From: Chryseobacterium cucumeris
GTDB taxonomy: Bacteria; Bacteroidota; Bacteroidia; Flavobacteriales; Weeksellaceae
Length of the DNA: 64,000 nucleotides
Direction of reading: 5' to 3'
Assembly (NCBI RefSeq): GCF_001593385.1
Contig: NZ_LUVZ01000012.1
Span: 682,001 to 746,000, forward strand
In this document: positions 8,084-16,527 of the stretch, in pieces
Layout: each line of letters starts with the position of its first letter
How positions within the stretch are numbered: the stretch's first letter is position 1
Translations under genes and position numbers: made by a program
Notes under the pieces: model-generated
The model's input: the letters and a program-made list of their open reading frames with translations, nothing else
What the model was told of the DNA's origin: nothing
Database searches by the model: none

Positions 8084-8413
8084 ATGAAAACTCTTATTAA
8101 CGACAGTATTGGAGATTTGGAAGCTGCTTTAAAAAACAACACTGATCTTCAGGAGAAGTTCAAAACCAATCCGATAGAAGCTATTAAAAATGTAGAAATA
8201 AAGAACCCGAAAGACACAGACTATTGGATTTACAGAATCATTGTACTTATGCTTGGATTGGCAGTCATAACCATTATAGCAGGACTTATCCTTATTGCTT
8301 ACTGGAATGGTGGGGCTGCTAAAGATAATCAGTTGGTTACTATTTTTGCAACTATTTCTTCAGGTGCAATAGGTGCCTTAGCCGGACTTTTATCGCCTAC
8401 ACCGAGAAAATAA
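8084..8413 (+). CDS. Small single-span membrane protein of unknown function
   Basis: 109 residues. The N-terminal 45 residues are charged and helical (DLEAALKNNTDLQEKFKTNPIEAIKN). One long membrane segment follows (IIVLMLGLAVITIIAGLILIAY), then a second weakly hydrophobic stretch (LVTIFATISSGAIGALAGLL) ending in SPTPRK. No family recognised. It is the first gene after the second palindromic promoter and is followed by two genes with gaps of 25 and 4 nt, so the three are probably one operon controlled by the upstream regulator. Confidence 0.7.
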   Translation: MKTLINDSIGDLEAALKNNTDLQEKFKTNPIEAIKNVEIKNPKDTDYWIYRIIVLMLGLAVITIIAGLILIAYWNGGAAKDNQLVTIFATISSGAIGALAGLLSPTPRK

Positions 8414-8438
8414 TAAAAAACTTAAAATAAACAACATC

Positions 8439-8753
8439 ATGAAAACTTTAACCTTGAAAGTGACTATTGAAGGAGGTTCTTCTCAATTAGGGATATATTA
8501 TAAATTAGTTAAAAAAGAGCATGCTTCAAAACCTGTACAAAAAAAACATAGTTTTGAAGAAGTGTTTAATGATCTTAATGGTGATTACACATTGTACATA
8601 GGTGGGAGTAATGCTGATTCTGATAAAAGAAGAGCAATTATAAGTCTTGTTTTTGATGATAAGGAGATTACATTGGATAAGGATTTATCTTACGCAAATC
8701 CATCAATCCAAAAAGGCAAGCATATTTATGCTGAATATTATTTTAAAGCTTAA
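8439..8753 (+). CDS. Small beta-rich protein of unknown function
   Basis: 104 residues, without signal peptide or membrane segment. The sequence alternates in a way typical of beta strands (LTLKVTIEGGSS, LGIYYKLVKKE, DYTLYIGGSN, RRAIISLVFDDKEITLD, KHIYAEYYFKA). It resembles small cytosolic or secreted beta-sandwich proteins, but no family is recognised. It lies 25 nt downstream of the membrane protein gene and just before the outer-membrane-like protein gene at 8758. Confidence 0.65.
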   Translation: MKTLTLKVTIEGGSSQLGIYYKLVKKEHASKPVQKKHSFEEVFNDLNGDYTLYIGGSNADSDKRRAIISLVFDDKEITLDKDLSYANPSIQKGKHIYAEYYFKA

Positions 8754-8757
8754 AACC

Positions 8758-9903
8758 ATGAAAACAAACAGACTTTTATTACTTACTTTAATATTGACAT
8801 TCTTCAATATATTGACACTTCATGGTCAGAATAATATTGATTTAAAGCAAAAGAGTAATATTGCCCTTAAAACTGTAAATAACAGCAAAACAGGTAACTG
8901 GAATGATGTTTTCACCAATTTTATGCAGCTTGCAGCCAAAAACCTTGCAGGTGATAATAAATCTTTTGAATACAAGACAACAATCTTTGCTATAAAAAGT
9001 GAGGTAGACAGTACATTGCTAATTGATGAAAACTATGTTAAAGAAAATTTTTCAAGAAATTTTCAAATAAATATGGGGCTGAAATTAGACAATGATTATA
9101 AATTCAAAGGATTTTCATATGGTTTTGATTGGGCTTTGATCAACAAAAGAGATCTAAGTGTAAATACATTAGTGAATGGTGAAACAGCAAAACTTTATGA
9201 GAAGTATTTTGAAATACTTACGAAATCAAGAGAAAGATATAATGCAGATTTAGACAAAAATAAAGATCCGGATAAATTAACAAAAATAAAGCAGATCCAA
9301 GAGGCGATAAGTAAGAATGCCGATGAATATATTATTCCACTTGATGAGTTTCCAAAAGATTTTATAAAATATCTGCCTTCTGATTATCAGGATACTAGGA
9401 AATACTTCGGTGAAGTGTATGCAAAAGAACTGGATTTTATTAAAAGAAAGCCATTATTGAAAATAGGTTTTAATAGTAACTTTCAAAAAAACGCAAAATT
9501 TTTAGATGAGTTTGATGCCAATTTGGTTTATCTGCAAGGATTGAAATCTAAGAAAGGGAGTAAATTGGAAATAGACTTCCGAAATCAGTTTAAAGCAAAA
9601 GATAGTATCACAACATCTGTGATCAAAAGAAAAGAATTTTCATCACAACTTGGTTTGAATATTTCAATTTGGGAAACTAAAGATAAATCCATTGTAGAGC
9701 TTAAACCTAATTTTGAATATAAAAGGATTGTTTCAGGATTGATGGATGAAGAAAAAAATGACCAATTCTTAGCCAATGCAGATCTTAGGATAAGAATTTT
9801 AAAAAACCTTTGGGTGCCATTGATTTTAAAATATGATATTAAAAACAATAATCTTTTTGGTTTCTTAAATGTCAGTTTTAATTTTGATGCAATGAAAGAA
9901 TAG
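8758..9903 (+). CDS. Secreted or outer-membrane beta protein of unknown function
   Basis: 381 residues from ATG at 8758. The frame is open 111 nt further upstream into the previous gene, but the natural start is MKTNRLLLL, which gives a signal peptide ending near LTLHGQ. The middle part is charged and helical. From about residue 230 it shows alternating strands (LEIDFRNQFKAKDS, QLGLNISIWE, FEYKRIVSG, FGFLNVSFNFDAM), as in a small outer-membrane barrel. No family recognised. It is the last gene of the 8084 operon and a terminator follows. Confidence 0.7.
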   Translation: MKTNRLLLLTLILTFFNILTLHGQNNIDLKQKSNIALKTVNNSKTGNWNDVFTNFMQLAAKNLAGDNKSFEYKTTIFAIKSEVDSTLLIDENYVKENFSRNFQINMGLKLDNDYKFKGFSYGFDWALINKRDLSVNTLVNGETAKLYEKYFEILTKSRERYNADLDKNKDPDKLTKIKQIQEAISKNADEYIIPLDEFPKDFIKYLPSDYQDTRKYFGEVYAKELDFIKRKPLLKIGFNSNFQKNAKFLDEFDANLVYLQGLKSKKGSKLEIDFRNQFKAKDSITTSVIKRKEFSSQLGLNISIWETKDKSIVELKPNFEYKRIVSGLMDEEKNDQFLANADLRIRILKNLWVPLILKYDIKNNNLFGFLNVSFNFDAMKE

Positions 9904-9925
9904 ATTAAGAAAGAATAGAAATACA

Positions 9926-9960
9926 AAACTCATCTTAAAAATTGTAAGGTGAGTTTTTTT
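9926..9960 (+). terminator. Terminator of the 8084-9903 operon
   Basis: AAACTCATCTTA (9926-9937) pairs, with one G-T wobble, with TAAGGTGAGTTT (9945-9956), followed by a run of T. Confidence 0.85.
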
Positions 9961-10096
9961 ATTGCTATTTTCAAATTTTAACCTCCAATTCTTCACAAAG
10001 AATTTGTAGAATTATCATAATATAAATTAACTAAAATTTAACTCGGATTTATCTCAAAAAAATCCCGTGAAATACCCCTGAAAGTTAAATTTTGAT

Positions 10097-10104
10097 TAAA
10101 TTTG
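10097..10104 (+). promoter_or_regulatory. Likely -7 box of the eno promoter
   Basis: TAAATTTG matches the flavobacterial -7 consensus TAnnTTTG exactly and lies 22 nt upstream of the eno start. No clear TTG was found at the -33 position. Confidence 0.55.
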
Positions 10105-10123
10105 TCTAAACTAAAAAAAATAA

Positions 10124-11419
<1,296 letters not shown>

Positions 11420-11438
11420 TTAATCGAATTTATAAATA

Positions 11439-11472
11439 ACGGCAAGCGAAATTTTTAGTTTGCCGTATTTTA
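11439..11472 (+). terminator. Terminator after eno
   Basis: ACGGCAA (11439-11445) pairs with TTGCCGT (11460-11466), followed by ATTTTAT. The loop is fairly large. Confidence 0.7.
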
Positions 11473-11507
11473 TGGAAAGTGGTATATTTAAAAAAAATAA
11501 ATAAATA

Positions 11508-12794
11508 ATGTCAGACAACAAAGTAATATTGAATTACGACGGTAATTCATATGAATATCCAATCGTGGATAGTACTATCGGAGACAGAGGGATTGATATT
11601 TCAAAATTAAGAGACCAGACAGGTTTAATCACTCTGGATTTAGGTTACAAAAATACAGGAGCTACTATTAGCGACATCACTTACTTAGACGGAGATAAAG
11701 GAGAATTATTCTACAGAGGTTATCCAATCGAGCAGATTGCTGAGAAATCTAACTTCACTGAAGTAATGTATCTTTTATTACATGGAGAATTACCTACTCA
11801 GGATCAGTTTACTTCATTCGACAACAATATTAAAAAATATAACTTCATCGCAGACGAAATGAAAAAAATCATTGATGTTTTTCCTCGTTCTGCTCACCCT
11901 ATGGGAGTTTTATCTTCTTTAACTTCTGCATTGACAGCTTTCAACCCGAAAGCAGTGAACGTAAACTCTAAAGAAGAAATGGATCACGCAGCTGAGCTGA
12001 TGATCGCTAAATTCTCTCATCTTTGTGCCTGGACTTACAGAAAAACTCAGGGCTTACCATTAAACCACGGTGATAACAACCTGAACTACGTAGAGAACTT
12101 CTACAAAATGGCATTCAGATTACCAAACGCTGATTTCGAAATCGATCCGGTAGTAGTAAATGCTTTAGATAAATTATTAATCCTTCACGCAGACCACGAA
12201 CAAAACTGTTCTACTTCTACAGTAAGAATGGTAGGTTCTGCTCACACAGGTCTTTTTGCTTCTATCTCTGCTGGGGTATCTGCACTTTGGGGCCCACTTC
12301 ACGGTGGTGCTAACCAGGCGGTAATCGAAATGCTTGAACTAATCGAAAAAGATGGTGGTGATGTATCTAAATATGTTGCTAAAGCTAAAGATAAGGCTGA
12401 TAATTTCCGTCTAATGGGATTCGGACACAGAGTTTACAAAAACTTCGACCCAAGAGCGAAAATCATCAAGAAAGCTGCTGACGATATCCTTACTGCATTA
12501 GGTATTCAGGATAAAGCTCTTGACATTGCAATGCAGTTAGAAAGAGTTGCCCTTGAAGACGAGTACTTCGTAGAAAGAAAACTATATCCAAACGTAGACT
12601 TCTACTCAGGTATCATCTACAGAGCATTAGGAATTCCTACAGAAATGTTTACTGTAATGTTTGCGTTAGGAAGACTTCCAGGATGGATTTCTCAGTGGAA
12701 AGAAATGAGACTGAAAGGAGACCCGATTGGAAGACCAAGACAGGTGTACCAAGGTGCTCAGGAAAGAAACTACATCGACATCGCAAGCAGATAA
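11508..12794 (+). CDS. gltA: Citrate synthase
   Basis: 428 residues, similar in length to the hexameric type II citrate synthases. It condenses acetyl-CoA and oxaloacetate at the entry of the TCA cycle. Visible features are the N-terminal domain with DLGYKNTGATISDITYLDG, the region LHADHEQNCSTSTVR, the glycine-rich GPLHGGANQAV, the active-site GFGHRVYKNFDPRA and C-terminal residues around RLPGWISQWKE. A short leader follows the eno terminator, and a strong terminator follows the gene. Confidence 0.98.
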   Translation: MSDNKVILNYDGNSYEYPIVDSTIGDRGIDISKLRDQTGLITLDLGYKNTGATISDITYLDGDKGELFYRGYPIEQIAEKSNFTEVMYLLLHGELPTQDQFTSFDNNIKKYNFIADEMKKIIDVFPRSAHPMGVLSSLTSALTAFNPKAVNVNSKEEMDHAAELMIAKFSHLCAWTYRKTQGLPLNHGDNNLNYVENFYKMAFRLPNADFEIDPVVVNALDKLLILHADHEQNCSTSTVRMVGSAHTGLFASISAGVSALWGPLHGGANQAVIEMLELIEKDGGDVSKYVAKAKDKADNFRLMGFGHRVYKNFDPRAKIIKKAADDILTALGIQDKALDIAMQLERVALEDEYFVERKLYPNVDFYSGIIYRALGIPTEMFTVMFALGRLPGWISQWKEMRLKGDPIGRPRQVYQGAQERNYIDIASR

Positions 12795-12810
12795 TATTTG
12801 CTTACAATAT

Positions 12811-12850
12811 AAAAGAATCCCAAAGCTTGCTTTGGGATTCTTTATTTTTA
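12811..12850 (+). terminator. Bidirectional terminator between gltA and the NTF2-like gene
   Basis: AAAGAATCCCAAAGC (12812-12826) is followed almost at once by its reverse complement (12829-12843) and TTTATTTTT. The stem is symmetrical and sits between convergent genes. Confidence 0.9.
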
Positions 12851-12854
12851 CAAC

Positions 12855-13178
12855 TTATTCAGTAATAGCTAAAGCCGTAATAAGATCATTCTTCGTTCGG
12901 AAATGAAAATTCAGCATTACCGGACTTCCATCAAAAGAACCTGAAATGTTAATTCTTAAAACAGTTATATTATCATTCACCGAAAAATCTTTTAGCTCAA
13001 ACAAGGTTTTGTATTCACTATTGGATTTTTCATTCCATTGTCTTATTTCTTCTTTTCCCGTGTATATTTTTCCTTCATCAAATACGGATGCCTGTTCAGA
13101 AAAACAGTTAGAGAAAGAAATACTGTCAAAAAGTTCCTGTGCCTTCAAGAATTCCTGTAAAATGTGAGGTAAGTTCAT
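12855..13178 (-). CDS. SnoaL/NTF2-like small protein
   Basis: 107 residues resembling the SnoaL-like fold: an N-terminal helical part (LPHILQEFLKAQELFDSISFSNCFSEQASVFDEG), then GKEEIRQWNEKSNSEYKT and beta strands ending in LNFHFRTKNDLITALAITE. Proteins of this fold are isomerases, hydratases or ligand-binding proteins; no catalytic residue can be assigned here. It lies 18 nt downstream of the SDR gene on the same strand, so the two are probably co-transcribed and under the divergent HxlR regulator. Confidence 0.75.
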   Translation of the reverse strand: MNLPHILQEFLKAQELFDSISFSNCFSEQASVFDEGKIYTGKEEIRQWNEKSNSEYKTLFELKDFSVNDNITVLRINISGSFDGSPVMLNFHFRTKNDLITALAITE

Positions 13179-13196
13179 ATTGTTATTTTTAAATGA

Positions 13197-13991
13197 TTAA
13201 ACAGTTGGAATAGTGCCGCCATCTATTACATATTCGGTTCCGGTTAGATATTGTGCCCGTGGAGAAACTAAAAACCCAACAAACTCTGCAATATCTTCTG
13301 GCTGGGCGGGTTTACCAATGGGAATTCCACCCAACGCATCCATGACACTTTGAGTAGCCTCTTCTATTGACGTTTTTGAACTTTCAGCAATACGTTCCAT
13401 CATTCGGATGGCAGAAGAGGTCATGATCCAACCTGGAGAAACGGTAAGAACACGAATTCCCTTTGGAGAAACTTCTTTTGATAAACCTTTACTATAGTTG
13501 ATCAGTCCGGCTTTGGCAGCAGCATACGGTAATGTAGAATCAAATAAAGGCAGCCTTCCCTGAATGGAGGCAATATGAATAATCACTCCCGTTTTTCGTT
13601 CCAGCATTTGCGGCAGAAACCCTCTGTCTAAACGAACGGGTGCCAATAAATTGGTCTGAATTGTATTTTCCCAGTCTTCATCACTCAAAACAGAGAAGCC
13701 GCCACCAGGCGTCTCTGAACCACCCAATGTATTAATTAAAATATCAAGCTTGCCAAAAGTAGACAGTACTTCTCTTACCAGCTTTTCAGTACCTTTTGCC
13801 AGGCTGAGATCTCCTGAAATAAAATGAAATTGATTATTCATCTCTTCAGGCTGATTTCTTGCAGTGACAATTACAGTAGCACCAGCAGTAAGTAATCTTT
13901 CGGCAATAGCTTTTCCGGTTCCTTTTGTTCCTCCGGTCACCAAAGCAATTTTACCTGATAATTCGTTGTTGAAATGAAATGATTCTGTCAT
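13197..13991 (-). CDS. SDR family NAD(P)-dependent oxidoreductase
   Basis: 264 residues from ATG at 13991; another in-frame ATG six codons upstream (14009) is possible but less likely. It shows the classical SDR pattern: the cofactor loop TGGTKGTG near the N-terminus, SGDLS, INTLGGS in the NNAG position, IHIASIQGRLP for the Ser site, and the catalytic YAAAK. The C-terminus has YVIDGGTIPTV, typical of 3-oxoacyl-ACP-reductase-like SDRs. The substrate cannot be predicted. It is divergent from the HxlR regulator at 14113, the usual arrangement for a regulator and its target. Confidence 0.92.
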   Translation of the reverse strand: MTESFHFNNELSGKIALVTGGTKGTGKAIAERLLTAGATVIVTARNQPEEMNNQFHFISGDLSLAKGTEKLVREVLSTFGKLDILINTLGGSETPGGGFSVLSDEDWENTIQTNLLAPVRLDRGFLPQMLERKTGVIIHIASIQGRLPLFDSTLPYAAAKAGLINYSKGLSKEVSPKGIRVLTVSPGWIMTSSAIRMMERIAESSKTSIEEATQSVMDALGGIPIGKPAQPEDIAEFVGFLVSPRAQYLTGTEYVIDGGTIPTV

Positions 13992-14023
13992 GATTTCTTT
14001 TTTGTACAAATTTCAGGAGTATG

Positions 14024-14049
14024 ACCGGCTCTTACAAGTACGGTCTTAC
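14024..14049. promoter_or_regulatory. Possible operator between the SDR and HxlR genes
   Basis: TCTTAC occurs twice (14030-14035 and 14044-14049), and ACCG (14024-14027) is inverted as CGGT (14041-14044). The repeats lie between divergent genes, where an HxlR-type regulator would be expected to bind. This is suggestive only. Confidence 0.35.
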
Positions 14050-14078
14050 GAATCACATAGTGATAAATTAATCCCCTA

Positions 14079-14108
14079 TTGAGATCTCAGTTCATTGTGT
14101 TACATTTG
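14079..14108 (+). promoter_or_regulatory. Promoter of the HxlR regulator, nearly leaderless
   Basis: TTG (14079-14081), 19 nt, TACATTTG (14101-14108): an exact flavobacterial promoter. The start codon is at 14113, so the expected transcription start falls at or very near the ATG. Confidence 0.75.
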
Positions 14109-14112
14109 TTTT

Positions 14113-14499
14113 ATGTACGAAAGAAAAATCTTACCCAATCTGAATTGCGGTCTTGATCTGATTGCTGAAGTGCTCTATGGCAAATGGAAGATTCGTTTGC
14201 TGTGGTTTATCAATGAAGGATTTCAAAGGCCAAGTGAATTACAACGGAAAATTCCTGATGCTTCCCGCAGAGTATTGAATGTTCAGTTAAAAGAACTTGA
14301 AGAACATGATCTTGTCACTAAGAAAATTTATCCTGTTGTGCCGCCAAAAGTAGAATACAGGCTTACGGAATTCGGACAGACGTTGATTCCGGTAATTGCC
14401 ACATTAGGGAAATGGGGTGATGATCATGAAGAACGCTTACGGATATTGATATTGAGAAGGCTTGAAAACTTGTCACAAAGTGAGAGAAACAATACCTGA
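14113..14499 (+). CDS. HxlR-family winged-helix transcriptional regulator
   Basis: 128 residues from ATG at 14113; a TTG six codons upstream lies before the -7 box and is rejected. The HxlR pattern is clear: a Cys near the N-terminus (NLNCGLDLI), VLYGKWKIRLLWFI, FQRPSELQRKIPDASRRVLNVQLKELEEHDLV, and the wing VPPKVEYRLTEFGQTL. Members often sense quinones, aldehydes or oxidants through the N-terminal cysteine (here the Cys of LNCG). It is divergent from the SDR gene, which is its likely target. Confidence 0.9.
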   Translation: MYERKILPNLNCGLDLIAEVLYGKWKIRLLWFINEGFQRPSELQRKIPDASRRVLNVQLKELEEHDLVTKKIYPVVPPKVEYRLTEFGQTLIPVIATLGKWGDDHEERLRILILRRLENLSQSERNNT

Positions 14500-14550
14500 T
14501 ATTAGCTTTTTTGATTTAACATCAGGTGAAAAAGTCTATACAATAGGAGA

Positions 14551-14588
14551 AGAAAACCTGCTTTCAAAAGCAGGTTTTCGTTTTTTTA
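14551..14588 (+). terminator. Terminator between the HxlR gene and the Cys-rich peptide gene
   Basis: A perfect 13-bp stem (GAAAACCTGCTTT, 14552-14564, with its complement at 14567-14579) followed by a T run on the plus strand. It ends 1 nt before the stop codon of the minus-strand peptide gene, so it may serve both. Confidence 0.85.
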
Positions 14589-14753
14589 TTATGGACATTG
14601 GCATCTGTCACATGTCCAGATATAACAGTTTCCTGCATCATCCCATTCGCAGCATCTTCTGCCAGTGGAAATCGGAGCGCCTCCCATTACAGATTTTTGT
14701 TGATCTCTTCCTAATTTTTGTGCGTTTTTCAGCACCGGATTGTTTTTGTTCAT
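14589..14753 (-). CDS. Cys-rich bacteriocin-like peptide with double-glycine leader
   Basis: A 54-residue frame. The leader (about 1-25) reads MNKNNPVLKNAQKLGRDQQK then SVMGG, which fits the double-glycine leaders of peptides exported by peptidase-containing ABC transporters and of the flavobacterial bacteriocin-like family. The core of 29 residues holds six cysteines (C34, C35, C43, C48, C51, C53) and ends DRCQCP. No modification enzyme or transporter lies next to it; neighbours are the HxlR gene and 290 bases of empty sequence. The dense cysteines suggest disulfides, metal binding or thioether modification. Confidence 0.75.
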   Translation of the reverse strand: MNKNNPVLKNAQKLGRDQQKSVMGGAPISTGRRCCEWDDAGNCYIWTCDRCQCP

Positions 14754-15016
14754 GACTTTGATTTTTGGTGTTAATAGTTAAGTTTTATGATCTATAATTT
14801 CGCGAAAATTATATCACTAATATAGGAAATTAAATAATATAATTATCTATTTTTTTGTTCTTATGTAGATGGAAAATAGTAAGTTGTAGATGTTTTTGGG
14901 ACTATTCACTGCAGTTGGCTGAACTGACAAGGAAATTTTGTTGAAGGGTGTTGATTTTAGAAATCAAATTTAATACATAAAATAATCCAAAAGTTTTACA
15001 GGTAGAGACCTTTACT

Positions 15017-15024
15017 TATATTTG
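15017..15024 (+). promoter_or_regulatory. Likely -7 box upstream of the 15044 gene
   Basis: TATATTTG matches TAnnTTTG and lies 19 nt before the start codon. No clear TTG was found at the -33 position. Confidence 0.5.
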
Positions 15025-15043
15025 TAGTATTGCATAAATCTTT

Positions 15044-15958
15044 ATGAGACTAAATATTAAAAACGAAACGGGCAGGCTGAAGTCAGTAGTTTTAGGCCAG
15101 CCTAATTCATTGGGACCAGTTCCCACACTAGAGGAAAGTTATGACGCAAAGTCATACTACTCAATCGAACACAACATTTATCCTAAAGAAGAGGATATTA
15201 TCAATGAAATGAACGCTTTTGAAGCGGTTTTAAAAAAGTATGATGTTGAAGTTCTGCGTCCTAGTATCATCAAAGACTACAATCAGGTTTTTTCAAGAGA
15301 TGTAGCCTTTGTCATTGATGACAAGATGATCATTTCCAATGTGATTGCAGACAGAGCAGACGAACAGGAAGCCTACAAAAGTGTTTTTGAAAAAGTAGCA
15401 TGGAGAAAAATTATTAATCTTCCCGAAACCGCGCATATTGAAGGCGGAGATGTAATTGTATGGAATGACTTTATTTTCATCGGAACCTGCTTCAGCGAAG
15501 ATTACAGAAACTATAAAACGGCAAGAACCAACGAGTATGCCATAGAAATCTTAAAAGAATATTTTCCTAAGAAAAGAATTATCGATCTGGAATTGAAGAA
15601 AAACGATAAAGTTCCGTTTGAAGGGATTCTGCATCTGGATTGTACATTTAATCCTGTGGGAGAAGACAAATGTATCATTTATAAAAACGGCTTCGTAGAC
15701 GAAAGTGATTACCGTTTAATCATCGATATTTTTGGAGAAGAAAACTGCTTCCACATCAATGATGAAGAAATGTTTGAAATGTTTCCGAATATTTTCTCTA
15801 TTTCTCCTGATGTAGTAGTTTCAGACAAAGCATTCACAAGAATGAATGACCATTTAAGAAACGAGTGGGGAATGACCGTTGAAGAAATTCCTTACAGAGA
15901 AATTTCCAAAATGGGAGGTTTATTGAGATGCTCTACAATGCCGCTTGTGAGAGAATAA
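15044..15958 (+). CDS. Arginine deiminase superfamily protein (DDAH/amidinotransferase-like)
   Basis: 304 residues of the pentein fold. N-terminal MRLNIKNETGRLKSVVLGQP is typical of the DDAH/amidinotransferase branch. Active-site elements are visible: FSRDVAFVID, the ETAHIEGGDVIV acidic site, H197 in GILHLDCTF, and the catalytic Cys296 in GGLLRCSTMPL. These enzymes hydrolyse or transfer guanidino groups of arginine, methylarginine or agmatine; the substrate cannot be told from sequence. The next enzyme of the same superfamily is at 16528, separated by the four-helix-bundle gene and its repeats. Confidence 0.88.
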   Translation: MRLNIKNETGRLKSVVLGQPNSLGPVPTLEESYDAKSYYSIEHNIYPKEEDIINEMNAFEAVLKKYDVEVLRPSIIKDYNQVFSRDVAFVIDDKMIISNVIADRADEQEAYKSVFEKVAWRKIINLPETAHIEGGDVIVWNDFIFIGTCFSEDYRNYKTARTNEYAIEILKEYFPKKRIIDLELKKNDKVPFEGILHLDCTFNPVGEDKCIIYKNGFVDESDYRLIIDIFGEENCFHINDEEMFEMFPNIFSISPDVVVSDKAFTRMNDHLRNEWGMTVEEIPYREISKMGGLLRCSTMPLVRE

Positions 15959-15970
15959 TGGAGTGGGAGA

Positions 15971-16013
15971 GTTTTAGTGTTTAAGAGTGGAGGAGTTTTA
16001 GAGTCTGAGCGTT
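15971..16013 (+). repeat. Left inverted repeat flanking the four-helix-bundle gene
   Basis: A G/T/A-rich stretch made of variants of GAGTTTTAGAGT. Reverse-complemented, the stretch at 16473-16518 aligns with it almost over its full length, sharing GTTTNAGNGT and NAGAGTCTGA blocks, with small gaps. It begins 12 nt after the stop of the 15044 gene. Confidence 0.65.
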
Positions 16014-16064
16014 AGAGTGTTGGTGGGTTTGAATATTTGTTTAAATTTAAAAAAATATTTGGGT

Positions 16065-16472
16065 ATGTCGACAATTAAATTTCATCAGGACTTAAAAGTT
16101 TATCAACAATCATTTGAAACAGCACAGTTGATTTATGAACTCTCAAAATCCTTTCCAAAAGAAGAACTTTACTCACTTACAGATCAGATAAGAAGATCAT
16201 CAAGATCTGTAACGGCAAATATTAGTGAGGCTTGGGGGAAAAGAAAATATGAAAAATCCTTCATCGCTAAGCTTACAGATTCGGAGGGAGAAGCGAGAGA
16301 AACCCAAACATGGCTTCAGTTTGCCTTTGCCTGCCATTATATGAATGAAGAGCAATATAATAATTTGCACAACAAGTATAACCAAATAATAGGGATGTTA
16401 GTTAAAATGATGAGCCAGTCAGAAAAGTGGTGTTCATTTTCTTCGGTGAATAAAGAAGATAATAATTTGTAA
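16065..16472 (+). CDS. Four-helix-bundle protein (S23/IVP family)
   Basis: 135 residues from ATG at 16065; the frame is open 48 nt upstream but the family start is MSTIKFHQDLKVYQ. The pattern LKVYQQSFE, FPKEELYSLTDQIRRSSRSVTANISEAWGK and the C-terminal helices (AKLTDSEGEARETQTWLQFA) match the four-helix-bundle proteins found in intervening sequences of some 23S rRNA genes and elsewhere. Molecular role is unknown; pentameric bundles have been described for relatives. The gene lies between imperfect inverted repeats of about 45 nt, which suggests it travels as a unit. Confidence 0.88.
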   Translation: MSTIKFHQDLKVYQQSFETAQLIYELSKSFPKEELYSLTDQIRRSSRSVTANISEAWGKRKYEKSFIAKLTDSEGEARETQTWLQFAFACHYMNEEQYNNLHNKYNQIIGMLVKMMSQSEKWCSFSSVNKEDNNL

Positions 16473-16518
16473 AACGCTGTTCAGACTCTCAAACTCTTAT
16501 ACGCTAATACCCTCAAAC
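16473..16518 (-). repeat. Right inverted repeat flanking the four-helix-bundle gene
   Basis: The reverse complement of this stretch aligns with 15971-16013. It starts at the stop codon of the four-helix-bundle gene and ends 9 nt before the start of the next enzyme. Confidence 0.65.
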
Positions 16519-16527
16519 TTATAAAAA

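Noticed and set aside
14462..14755. 97-codon plus-strand frame overlapping the Cys-rich peptide gene
   Set aside because: It runs through the terminator hairpin and antisense to a frame with a clear leader and cysteine pattern; the composition is not protein-like.
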